From Candidatus Accumulibacter contiguus (GTDB lineage Bacteria > Pseudomonadota > Gammaproteobacteria > Burkholderiales > Rhodocyclaceae), in assembly GCF_012940005.1 (NCBI RefSeq), contig NZ_SPMX01000029.1, positions 1-64,000 of the forward strand: a stretch of 64,000 nucleotides of DNA. The letters run 5' to 3'. The position numbers and the translations under genes are program-made. The first letter of the stretch is position 1; the number at the start of each line of letters is the position of its first letter. Below are positions 1 through 10,201 of the stretch, piece after piece. Under the pieces are notes generated by a model. That model was not told the DNA's origin. It searched no databases and saw only the letters and a list, made by a program, of their open reading frames with translations.

Positions 1-318
1 CCACCCTCGGGCAAACGCGGGCGTCCCCGGCAAAGCAAGGCGACGAACCTCCTCCTGCGCTTGCGCACCTACACCGACGATGTCTGGCGCTTTGCCACGG
101 ATCCCGGCGTTCCGTTCACCAACAACCTGGCCGAGCAAGCCGTGCGCATGTCCAAGGTCAAACAGAAAGTCTCCGGCGGCTTCCGGACCAAGAAGGGGGC
201 CGATGCCTACTGCATCATTCACTCGTATCTCGCAACCATGCACAAGCAGGGCGCCAATCTCTTCCACGCCCTGATCCTCACTTTCCAGGGCCAGCCCCCT
301 CAGCCTCGCCTCGCTTGA
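1..318 (+). pseudogene. IS66-family transposase, C-terminal fragment (cut by window edge)
   Basis: The frame is open from base 1 and ends in TGA at 318. The encoded residues carry the IS66-type DDE hallmark near the C terminus: the NNLAEQAVR segment (containing the catalytic Glu) followed by the SGGFRT segment. This is the part of IS66 transposases (about 500 aa in full) that completes the RNase H-like catalytic fold. The upstream part lies outside the window, so it cannot be told whether the gene is whole. A second IS66 fragment follows directly, which suggests nested or decayed insertions. Confidence 0.8.
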
Positions 319-343
319 GCTTCGGCGTGGTCGCCCTGAGTAG

Positions 344-616
344 TTACCATCACCGAACGTATACTCAAAAAAGGCCATTCTGCATCGGAAGAACGCGCTC
401 TTCTATCGCACGTTGAACGGCGCGCGCGTCGGTGATCTGTTCATGACCCTGATCCATACCGCCGAACTCCACAAGATCGAGCCGTTCCACTACCTCGTTT
501 CCCTGCTGCGCCACTCGGGCAAGGTGGCGCTCGATCCGGCGGCCTGGATGCCCTGGAACTATAGCGAAGCCCTCGCACACGCCGAGGCGGAGAGTACCGA
601 ACCTCCGCCGGACTAA
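344..616 (+). pseudogene. Second IS66-family transposase 3' fragment
   Basis: The frame opens after a TAG at 341-343 and ends at 616. It has no plausible start codon of its own. The residues read AILHRKNALFYRT, then NGARVGDLFMTLIHTAEL and a PFHYL segment, matching the conserved C-terminal tail of IS66 transposases. The catalytic domain is absent, so it is a 5'-truncated remnant. It lies in another frame from the fragment ending at 318, and the two together suggest two IS66 elements collapsed at this spot. Confidence 0.75.
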
Positions 617-730
617 CCCGGCAGCGCAACGATCTCCAACGTTCCGAACGGAAGCGAACGCCGGGTTGCCGCTGGGGCTTGCCTGCGCACGGCCGCGGGG
701 CCGCGCGCCACCCGTGGCGGTCACCGCGGA

Positions 731-892
731 TCAGCCACCGCGCGGCTGAGGCCCGCGCGACCGGGGTTTCGCAGCGTTGCCGAAAGGACACGTTGGGTCA
801 GCCTGCGTGATCGGCGGATTGATCGGTCGGCTGGCACAACCGCCGAGCAGGAACACAACAGCCAGCAGACAGCGGGTGGGCAATGAAGTCAT
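731..892 (-). pseudogene. Truncated lipoprotein gene (N-terminal remnant, possibly patatin-like)
   Basis: A 53-codon frame starts at ATG 892 (minus strand). It begins with a clear lipoprotein signal: Arg, a hydrophobic stretch LLAVVFLLGG and the lipobox cysteine followed by ASRPINPPITQADP. Exported patatin-like phospholipases often have this kind of N terminus, but nothing after the ADP residues resembles such an enzyme, and the frame stops 115 bp from the IS66 fragment. I infer that the 3' part was lost through IS66 activity. The rest of the 617-1030 gap holds nothing else I can support. Confidence 0.4.
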
Positions 893-1030
893 CGTTTGGC
901 CAAGTAGATCATGGAAGATGTGATTCTATCCTGTCTGGCCTCAGCCGAATCTTTTGCGATCAGGGCGCCGCGATGTCTCCACAACCCCGCAATTTCGCGT
1001 AGCCTGTACCCACGACAGGACAGCCATGCC

Positions 1031-2008
1031 ATGCACAGCGAACCGACCTACCTCCACACGATCGAAATTGGCCCCAGTTGGCGGACGCGCGCGCTGAACG
1101 GCCTGCTGCGGCTGACGATGCGCCGGCGGCTGACCCAGGAATCCGATGTCGCCGCCTTGCGGTGTGAATACGAGGAGATCGACACCCGCTATTTTCGCCT
1201 CGCGCCCGACGTGCTGCGCACGCCGGTCGACTGCAGCGGTGTTTCGGCCGAGTGGATCACAGTCCCCGGTAGCCGCGACGAGCGGGTCATCCTCTACCTG
1301 CACGGCGGGTCATTCGCGTTCCGCTTCCCCAACGCGCACGCGGCGTTGGTGTCGCGCCTGTGCCGGCGCCTCGGCGCGCGCGCCCTCCTCCCCGATTACC
1401 GGCTGGCGCCGGAGCACCCGTTTCCGGCAGCGCCGGACGATTGCCATCGCGCTTACCGAGCGCTCCTTGCACAGGGGTTGAATCCCCAAAGCATCGTGCT
1501 CGCCGGCGATTCCGCGGGCGGAAATCTGGCTCTGGTAACGATCCACCGAGCAAGAGCGGCCGGCGAACCCTTGCCGAGCTGCACCGTCCTGCTCTCACCA
1601 GCGCTCGACTGCACGCTCACCAGCCCCAGCATGGCTGATTACGACGGCGAGGACCCGATGCTCCAGCTGAGCACCCTGCTGGTCCTGCGTCGGTGTTATG
1701 TGCAATCGCCTCAGCAGTACATCGACCCCGAAGTGTCGCCACTGTTCGCAGATTTTCACGGCTTTCCGCCGCTGTTCCTGCAAGCTGGCAGCAGCGAAAT
1801 GCTGCGCGATGAAGCGATTCGCGCCGCCGAAAGGGCGCACGCAGCGGGTGTGGACGTCGAGCTCGAGATCTGGCCCGGCGTGCCGCACGCATTCCAGATG
1901 GCGGATTTTCTTCCCGAGGCAACCCTGGCGATCGATCACATCGCGCACTTCGTGCAGATGCACACTGGATGGAGCGAGGCGAATGCGCGGCCCGTTCCGG
2001 CTGACTGA
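1031..2008 (+). CDS. Alpha/beta hydrolase, hormone-sensitive-lipase (HSL/GDSAG) esterase family
   Basis: This is a predicted carboxylesterase of 325 aa, cytoplasmic because no signal peptide is seen. The HGG oxyanion-hole motif is at about residues 91-93. The nucleophile Ser161 lies in GDSAGG. A DYRLAPEHPFPAAPDD block is typical of the family, and a late GVPHAF segment supplies the catalytic His. The frame is open from 911, but the ATG at 1031 is chosen because AGGACAG precedes it at suitable spacing and the upstream residues are not family-like. The gene stands alone between the IS66 debris and the flagellar genes. The natural substrate cannot be read from the sequence; short-chain esters are the usual ones. 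Confidence 0.85.
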   Translation: MHSEPTYLHTIEIGPSWRTRALNGLLRLTMRRRLTQESDVAALRCEYEEIDTRYFRLAPDVLRTPVDCSGVSAEWITVPGSRDERVILYLHGGSFAFRFPNAHAALVSRLCRRLGARALLPDYRLAPEHPFPAAPDDCHRAYRALLAQGLNPQSIVLAGDSAGGNLALVTIHRARAAGEPLPSCTVLLSPALDCTLTSPSMADYDGEDPMLQLSTLLVLRRCYVQSPQQYIDPEVSPLFADFHGFPPLFLQAGSSEMLRDEAIRAAERAHAAGVDVELEIWPGVPHAFQMADFLPEATLAIDHIAHFVQMHTGWSEANARPVPAD

Positions 2009-2178
2009 ACCCTGATCAGGCTGCCCATAGTCCCAAGCAGTTACTTCGCAAAGTGGTCGCTCCAGCGGTGAAAGCAGGGGCTTCCAGCAAACGGCTCCGA
2101 TTCGACCGGGTCATGCGTCAGGGCTGCCCAAGGACACGCATCCTTCGCCGGCCAGGCAGATTCAGGCAGAATGGCGGG

Positions 2179-2884
2179 ATGCGTATTTCTCCCGTTTTCC
2201 AGTCCCTCGGCAGATTGCCGAAGCAACTCCTCATGCTGCTCGCCTTCGCGAGTAATGGCGTGCTTGGCCAAGCCTCCTTGTCGACTGCCCTCGATGAGTT
2301 TCTGCGTATCCAGACGCAAGGATTGCCGGGCAAAGTCAGTTATAGCGTCGGGCAACTTGATCAACACGCCCAAAAAAACGCCATGCATCGCCTTCGAGCC
2401 CTTCCTGCAACCGGGAAGTCGGTTGTGGGGCAATGCAATGGTTGGCATACGCTGCCTTGCCCCGAAAGCATGGACCGTGTATGTACCCGTACAGGTCAGG
2501 ATCGCGGGTAACTATCTGGTCACGGCACGCCAGCTAACACCCGGCCAGGTCGTAAACAGCGCCGACCTGCGCGCGCAAAGTGGTGATCTCGGTGCGCTGC
2601 CGGCCAGCGTCGTGACCGACCCAGCGCAGGCCATCGGCAAAACCGTCAGGAACGGCATTGCGGCAGGTCAGCCGCTGCGCAGCGATCTGTTGAGCGCGCC
2701 ATGGCTTGTTCAGCAAGGGCAAAGCGTCAAGCTGCTGTCGAGAGGGGCAGGGTTCACGGTCAGCAACGAGGGGAAGGCGCTGAACAACGCCACGGAAGGC
2801 CAGATTGCGCAGGTTCGAACAGCTTCCGGACAGGTCGTCAGTGGCGTCGCCCGTAGCCCTGGCGTCGTCGAGGTGTCGTATTGA
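2179..2884 (+). pseudogene. flgA: Flagellar P-ring assembly chaperone FlgA, frameshifted
   Basis: FlgA is a periplasmic chaperone needed to build the flagellar P ring. The N-terminal part is read from ATG 2179: a signal peptide (RLPKQLLMLLAFASNGVLG) and mature start. The remainder, with the CIAFEPFLQPGSRLWG and WTVYVPVQVRIAG segments and the C-terminal SAF-like half ending in VARSPGVVEVSY, is in the next frame. The shift falls at an A7 run around 2371-2378, and removing one A restores a single frame of about 234 codons. The downstream flgM and flgN fit a normal flgAMN cluster. The defect may be a real mutation or a homopolymer sequencing error. Confidence 0.8.
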
Positions 2885-2970
2885 GGTGTCGTATTGATAT
2901 GCAGACTTCTTCCCGCCGGATAGTACGCGGGGACGCGGAGTGTATTTTTCTGTATTTTGAAAAAGAATGT

Positions 2971-2997
2971 TAAAGTTCAGCCGCTATCCGCCGATAC
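2971..2997 (+). promoter_or_regulatory. Sigma-28 (FliA) promoter upstream of flgM
   Basis: The sequence reads TAAAGTTC, an 11-base spacer, then GCCGATAC. The FliA consensus is TAAAGTTT-N11-GCCGATAA, so both boxes match at 7 of 8 positions with exact spacing. Transcription would start near 3005, about 27 bases before the flgM start. FliA-driven flgM is the normal feedback arrangement for late flagellar genes. Confidence 0.85.
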
Positions 2998-3031
2998 CTG
3001 GGTTGAGTACAACCGTCTAAAAGGCACGACC

Positions 3032-3313
3032 GTGAAGATCGACCGCACAAGCAGCACCGCCATCACTGCCACCGAGATGCGTCCTCGCACCAGCGGCAGC
3101 CAGCCCGCAACACGCTCTGCCACGGAAGTTCACCTCAGTGAACTCGCCGGACAGCTGCAGTCCCCCGGTGAGGCATCGACCTTCGATGCTGCTCGGGTTT
3201 CTGAAATCAAGCAGGCAATCGCCGAAGGCCGCTTCACGATCAATTCCGGGGCGATTGCCGACCGGCTGATCGCGTCTGCCAGCGAACTCGTCGCTTCCTC
3301 CAGGCAGGCCTGA
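3032..3313 (+). CDS. flgM: Anti-sigma-28 factor FlgM
   Basis: FlgM binds FliA and holds late flagellar transcription until it is exported through the finished hook-basal body. The start is taken as GTG 3032 because AAAGG lies about 8 bases upstream and the FliA promoter ends at 2997; a longer frame from 2957 would overlap that promoter. The 93-aa product begins VKIDRTSST. It has the disordered Ser/Thr-rich N-terminal half of the family and a C-terminal sigma-binding helix region (VHLSEL, then ARVSEIKQAIAEGRF and ADRLIASA). It precedes flgN by 14 bases, so the two are probably co-transcribed. Confidence 0.9.
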   Translation: MKIDRTSSTAITATEMRPRTSGSQPATRSATEVHLSELAGQLQSPGEASTFDAARVSEIKQAIAEGRFTINSGAIADRLIASASELVASSRQA

Positions 3314-3327
3314 TTCCCTGAGCCTTG

Positions 3328-3801
3328 ATGGCGACGACGACGGGTTTCCTGCCTACGGTTGAGGCGGAAGTCGCCGCGGCAAGGCGCTTTGTCAGCCTGC
3401 TCGAACTTGAGCAGGAGATGCTCACCAAAGGTGAGGTTGATCATCTGCTGGCCCTGGTACAGCAGAAGAACGAGCTTGCCCTGACCCTGGCGACGCTCGC
3501 CGAGCAGCGCCACCAGGCGCTTGCCGCAGAGGGCCTGAAAGCGGATCGCCTTGGCGTGTCCGCCTGGTTTGCCGCTCATCCGACAGCAAGCCGTGCTCGC
3601 GCCGCCTGGTCCTCGCTGCTGTCCATTGCCAGCCAGGCCCGTGAACTGAATCGCCTGAATGGCGAATTGATCCAGATGCGCATGCAACACAACGCGCAGG
3701 CACTCGAAGCACTCCTGGGAACCCACAATGCCCTCGGCCTGTATGGCCCGGATGGGCAGAACACCCTGCCCAGCGGCCCACGCATCAGCGACAGCGCGTA
3801 G
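3328..3801 (+). CDS. flgN: Flagellar export chaperone FlgN
   Basis: FlgN is a cytosolic chaperone for the hook-filament junction proteins FlgK and FlgL. The 157-aa product is almost entirely helical with repeated Leu/Ala/Glu heptads (VSLLELEQEML, then LVQQKNELALTLATLAEQR), as in the family. A C-terminal region with many Asn/Gln (RELNRLNGELIQMRMQHN) is typical. The ATG at 3328 is preferred over a TTG one codon earlier. Assignment rests on fold pattern and position directly after flgM. Confidence 0.85.
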   Translation: MATTTGFLPTVEAEVAAARRFVSLLELEQEMLTKGEVDHLLALVQQKNELALTLATLAEQRHQALAAEGLKADRLGVSAWFAAHPTASRARAAWSSLLSIASQARELNRLNGELIQMRMQHNAQALEALLGTHNALGLYGPDGQNTLPSGPRISDSA

Positions 3802-3821
3802 CGCGCGTTGGGGAGGCAGAC

Positions 3822-4433
3822 ATGCGCGAGCAGGATGTTGAGATTCTCGAACAGGAAATTTGCTATCAGGGCTTCTACCGGCTGGAGCGCTGGCGGCTGC
3901 GCCACCGCTTGTTCGCCGGCGGCATGAGCCCGGCGATCGTTCGCGAGACCATCGAGAAGGGAGACGTCGCGGCAGTCCTGCTCTACGACCCGCAGCGCGA
4001 TGAAGTGGTGATGATCGAGCAGTTTCGCATTGGCGCCCGTGCTGACCCGCGCGGGCCCTGGCTGCTGGAGATCGTCGCCGGTCTGATCGAAGATGGCGAA
4101 ACTCCGGCCGAGGTGGCACGCCGCGAGGCGATGGAAGAAACTGGCTGCATGCTGATCGATCTATTGCCAATCAGCACTTTCTATACCAGCCCGGCCAAGA
4201 CCTCGCAGCGCACCCATCTCTACCTGGGACGCGTCGACAGCAGCAGTGCCGGCGGCATTCACGGTCTGCCACATGAGGGAGAGGACATCCGCGTCGTCTG
4301 CCTTGCTGCTGCGCAGGCGGTCGCCCTGTCCGAGCAGGGGTGCACCGACTCCGCCTGGCCACTGATCGCCCTGTTGTGGTTCGCCCGCCACCGCGAAGAA
4401 GTGCGTGAACGCTGGCTGGCCGGACCCGGCTAG
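3822..4433 (+). CDS. nudF: NUDIX hydrolase, ADP-ribose pyrophosphatase type
   Basis: The predicted reaction is ADP-ribose to AMP plus ribose 5-phosphate. The 203-aa protein has a complete NUDIX box at residues 87-109: Gly87, Glu93, the REAMEETG core at 101-108 and Cys109. A preceding EIVAGLIE strand is typical of the ADPRase subgroup. The loop after the box reads TFYTSPAKTSQRTHLYLG, where most NudF proteins have SPGGSSE, so substrate preference could differ. Start ATG 3822 is 20 bases after flgN. The symbol is a family-level suggestion. Confidence 0.8.
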   Translation: MREQDVEILEQEICYQGFYRLERWRLRHRLFAGGMSPAIVRETIEKGDVAAVLLYDPQRDEVVMIEQFRIGARADPRGPWLLEIVAGLIEDGETPAEVARREAMEETGCMLIDLLPISTFYTSPAKTSQRTHLYLGRVDSSSAGGIHGLPHEGEDIRVVCLAAAQAVALSEQGCTDSAWPLIALLWFARHREEVRERWLAGPG

Positions 4434-4531
4434 TGTGCAGCCGTTCACAAAGAATTGGCCGCCTCGCGGTTGTCGTGCAATCGCCTGCGTGCATCCTCCT
4501 TGCCAATACGGCAGAACGAAGCAGTTCCGCC

Positions 4532-5023
4532 CTATCGCAAGCCCCGCCGGCGTACAAAATCAGCCAACAAACCTGACGCCGCCAACTCGCAAAGATCGAG
4601 CACCCGTTCGAATCCCGAGTCGGCACCGTAATACGGATCGGGAACTTCGTTGATTCCGAGACCTGGAGCATAATCGAGAAAAAAGCCCAGCTTCGACCGG
4701 TTTTCCTCGGAGCTCTGACGTTGCAGAGCGAACAGATTGGCCTCGTCCATCGCCAGAATCCGGTCGAAACGATCAAAATCGGCGTCGATGACCGAGCGTG
4801 CGCGCAATCGGGAGAGATCGTATCCCCGCCTGGCCGCGATCCGGCGCGCACGCACATCCGGCGCTTCGCCAGCGTGGTAATGACCGTGCGTACCTGCCGA
4901 GTCGAGCAACAGCATCGCCGCCAGGCCCTGCTGCTGCGCCATCGTTCGCGTCACCGCTTCCGCGATCGGTGAACGACAGATATTGCCCATGCAGACAAAG
5001 AGAATCCGGTATGGCTCTGCCAC
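4532..5023 (-). CDS. Low-molecular-weight protein-tyrosine phosphatase
   Basis: This is a cytosolic cysteine phosphatase of 163 aa. The P-loop CMGNICRS places the nucleophile at Cys11 and the phosphate-binding Arg at 17. The general-acid Asp lies in the late DPYYGADSGF motif. The frame is open from 5041 (TTG), but GTG 5023 is chosen because GGAGGACACGAACC precedes it as a good ribosome site. Proteins of this type act on exopolysaccharide tyrosine kinases in some bacteria and as general phosphatases or arsenate reductases in others. No kinase or ars gene is nearby, so the target is unknown. Confidence 0.88.
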   Translation of the reverse strand: MAEPYRILFVCMGNICRSPIAEAVTRTMAQQQGLAAMLLLDSAGTHGHYHAGEAPDVRARRIAARRGYDLSRLRARSVIDADFDRFDRILAMDEANLFALQRQSSEENRSKLGFFLDYAPGLGINEVPDPYYGADSGFERVLDLCELAASGLLADFVRRRGLR

Positions 5024-5074
5024 GGTTCGTGTCCTCCGCAAAAATGCATTCCGCGCTGCTCAGGTCAAGCCTGG

Positions 5075-5608
5075 CTATTCGAGCGCACCGCCGCCACCAC
5101 CAGGAAAAAGCTCTTCGACGAAACCGAAGCGGCTGAAGTCCCTGATCCGCATCGGATAGAGAATGCCGTCGAGGTGGTCGCATTCGTGTTGCACCACGCG
5201 CGCATGGAAACCAGTGACGCTGCGGTCGATCGCCCGACCGAAAGCGTCGAAACCGGTATAACGTAGCTGGCTCCAGCGCGGCACCCAGCCGCGCAGACCG
5301 GGAACCGAGAGGCAGCCTTCCCAGCCCTCTTCGATCGTCGGCGCAAGCGGCGTCAGCACCGGATTGATCAACACTGTCCTCGGCACCTGCTCGGCATCCG
5401 GGTAGCGCGGATTGCCATCGACACCGAAGATCACCACCCGTAGACCGACACCGATCTGCGGCGCGGCCAGACCGGCGCCATCGAGGTGGCGCATGGTTTC
5501 CTGGAGGTCAATGATCAGCGCGTGCAGTTGCGGCGTGTTGAACTGCTCTACCAGTCTGGCCTTCTGCCACAGGCGCGGGTCGCCCATTCTGAGAACGGAT
5601 CTAATCAT
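5075..5608 (-). CDS. def: Peptide deformylase
   Basis: This enzyme removes the formyl group from the N-terminal methionine of nascent proteins. All three family motifs are present in the 177-aa product: GLAAPQIG (46-53), EGCLS (97-101) with the metal-binding Cys99, and QHECDH (140-145) supplying two His ligands and the catalytic Glu. The C terminus is unusual in ending with a glycine run and Ala-Leu-Glu. Its ATG overlaps the 3' end of the next upstream gene by 8 bases, so it is probably translated from the same transcript as mtiP and hpt. It is not beside fmt, its common partner. Confidence 0.95.
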   Translation of the reverse strand: MIRSVLRMGDPRLWQKARLVEQFNTPQLHALIIDLQETMRHLDGAGLAAPQIGVGLRVVIFGVDGNPRYPDAEQVPRTVLINPVLTPLAPTIEEGWEGCLSVPGLRGWVPRWSQLRYTGFDAFGRAIDRSVTGFHARVVQHECDHLDGILYPMRIRDFSRFGFVEELFPGGGGGALE

Positions 5609-6344
5609 CGCTCGTCAGCATCTTCTCGATAATCGCATGTACCTGCTGCATCGCCCCTTCCAGGACGGTGTGAATGGCGTCCATGCAGATTGCCTCGCGG
5701 CTGTCGCCGCGTCCCGCGGCGTAGTTGGCGACCACGTTGATCGCCGCATAGGGAATTGCCAGTTCGCGTGCCAGCACCGCTTCCGGCATGCCGGTCATGC
5801 CGACCACATCGGCGCCATCACGTTCGAGCCGGTTGATCTCGGCGGCCGTTTCCAGGCGCGGCCCCTGCGTTGCTGCATAGACCGCCTCGTCACTGACCCT
5901 GATCTCGAGCGCTGCGGCCGCGGCGCCAATTTGCCTGCGCAGAACAAAATCATAGGGCTCGGTGAAGTCGACGTGCGTGACTGCACTGTGCGGCCCTTCG
6001 TGGAAGGTCGAGTGGCGAGCCCAGGTGTAATCGATGATCTGGTGCGGGATCACCAGATCGCCTGGCCTGAGGTCGGAACGAATGCTGCCGACCGCCGCCA
6101 CCGCGACGATCCCAACTGGCGCACACATGCGCAGAGCCCAGAGATTCGCTCGATAGTTTACCTGATGCGGTGGAATCGTATGTTCGTCGCCGTGACGCGC
6201 CAGAAAGACCAGCGGCCGGCCACAGAGATGGCCAAAGGTCAGCGCCGCCGAGGGATCGCCATAAGGCGTCGCCACCTGCCGGCGCTCCGCTACCTCCATC
6301 CTGACGAAGCGGGTCAGCCCGCTGCCACCGATGATCGCCAGCAT
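5601..6344 (-). CDS. S-methyl-5'-thioinosine (or thioadenosine) phosphorylase
   Basis: This is a 247-aa purine nucleoside phosphorylase of the MTAP family in methylthioadenosine salvage. The start MLAIIGGSG gives the phosphate-binding Gly-Gly-Ser-Gly loop. [19 protein letters not shown] and [12 protein letters not shown] are family blocks. The [12 protein letters not shown] segment supplies the base-binding region. Its TGMPEA form resembles the methylthioinosine phosphorylases of Pseudomonas more than adenosine-specific MTAPs, so inosine specificity is plausible but not proven. The frame is open further upstream, but that stretch overlaps hpt. Only 1 base separates it from hpt, consistent with a purine-salvage operon. 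Confidence 0.82.
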   Translation of the reverse strand: MLAIIGGSGLTRFVRMEVAERRQVATPYGDPSAALTFGHLCGRPLVFLARHGDEHTIPPHQVNYRANLWALRMCAPVGIVAVAAVGSIRSDLRPGDLVIPHQIIDYTWARHSTFHEGPHSAVTHVDFTEPYDFVLRRQIGAAAAALEIRVSDEAVYAATQGPRLETAAEINRLERDGADVVGMTGMPEAVLARELAIPYAAINVVANYAAGRGDSREAICMDAIHTVLEGAMQQVHAIIEKMLTSDD

Positions 6345-6345
6345 C

Positions 6346-6894
6346 TCAATCCCCCCGCGTGGCGTAGATCGCTGGCAGGTTGCGCCAGGCGCCGCGAACG
6401 TCCATGCCATAACCGAAAAGGAAGCGGTCAGGAACACTCAGCGCGACGAAATCGGCCTGAATCGGTTTCTTCCTGCCAATCCGCTTGTCAGCAGCCACGG
6501 CCGTGTAGCAGGCAGCTGCACCCCGTGCCAGCAGGCGATCCCGAATCGCGGCCAGCGTCAGTCCTTCATCGAGGATGTCGTCGAGCACCAGGACGGTTCT
6601 GCCGCTCAGCTCGATCTCCGGCTCGACACGCCAGGACAACTCGCCACCGCTCTTTGCCTGGCCGTAACGGCTGACATGCAGGTAGTCGAAATCCAGCGGG
6701 AAGGTCAGTTGCGTCAGTAAATGGCCGGCAAAAGGAACGCCGCCCTTGAGCACACACAGCAATACCGGGTTGTGGTCACGCAGCCGTTCGCTGATCTCGC
6801 GCGCGACGCGGCGAACCGCAACATCGATGGTATCGGCCGAGTGGATGAGATCGGCCGAGGCCAGAATGGCCATCGCCTGGCGAGGGTCGATCAT
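6346..6894 (-). CDS. hpt: Hypoxanthine-guanine phosphoribosyltransferase
   Basis: This enzyme converts hypoxanthine or guanine plus PRPP to IMP or GMP. The 182-aa protein has the PRPP-binding loop VLVLDDILDEGLTL, the CVLKGGVPFAG pyrophosphate loop and an ADKRIGRKK segment with the purine-contacting Lys. The C-terminal FLFGYGMDVRGAWRNLP matches bacterial Hpt. It is the first gene of the hpt-mtiP-def run, and pairing with the thioinosine phosphorylase makes sense because that enzyme releases hypoxanthine. Confidence 0.92.
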   Translation of the reverse strand: MIDPRQAMAILASADLIHSADTIDVAVRRVAREISERLRDHNPVLLCVLKGGVPFAGHLLTQLTFPLDFDYLHVSRYGQAKSGGELSWRVEPEIELSGRTVLVLDDILDEGLTLAAIRDRLLARGAAACYTAVAADKRIGRKKPIQADFVALSVPDRFLFGYGMDVRGAWRNLPAIYATRGD

Positions 6895-6970
6895 GGTTGC
6901 TCCCTATTGATCACAGGAAGTGAAGCGGCGCTGCTGCCGGGCCAGCACGCAATCAACACCACAAACGGGT

Positions 6971-10199
<3,229 letters not shown>

Positions 10200-10201
10200 T
10201 C

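Noticed and set aside
365-791. Minus-strand frames over the IS66 remnant
   Set aside because: Arg/Pro-rich shadows; they lack starts and family features.
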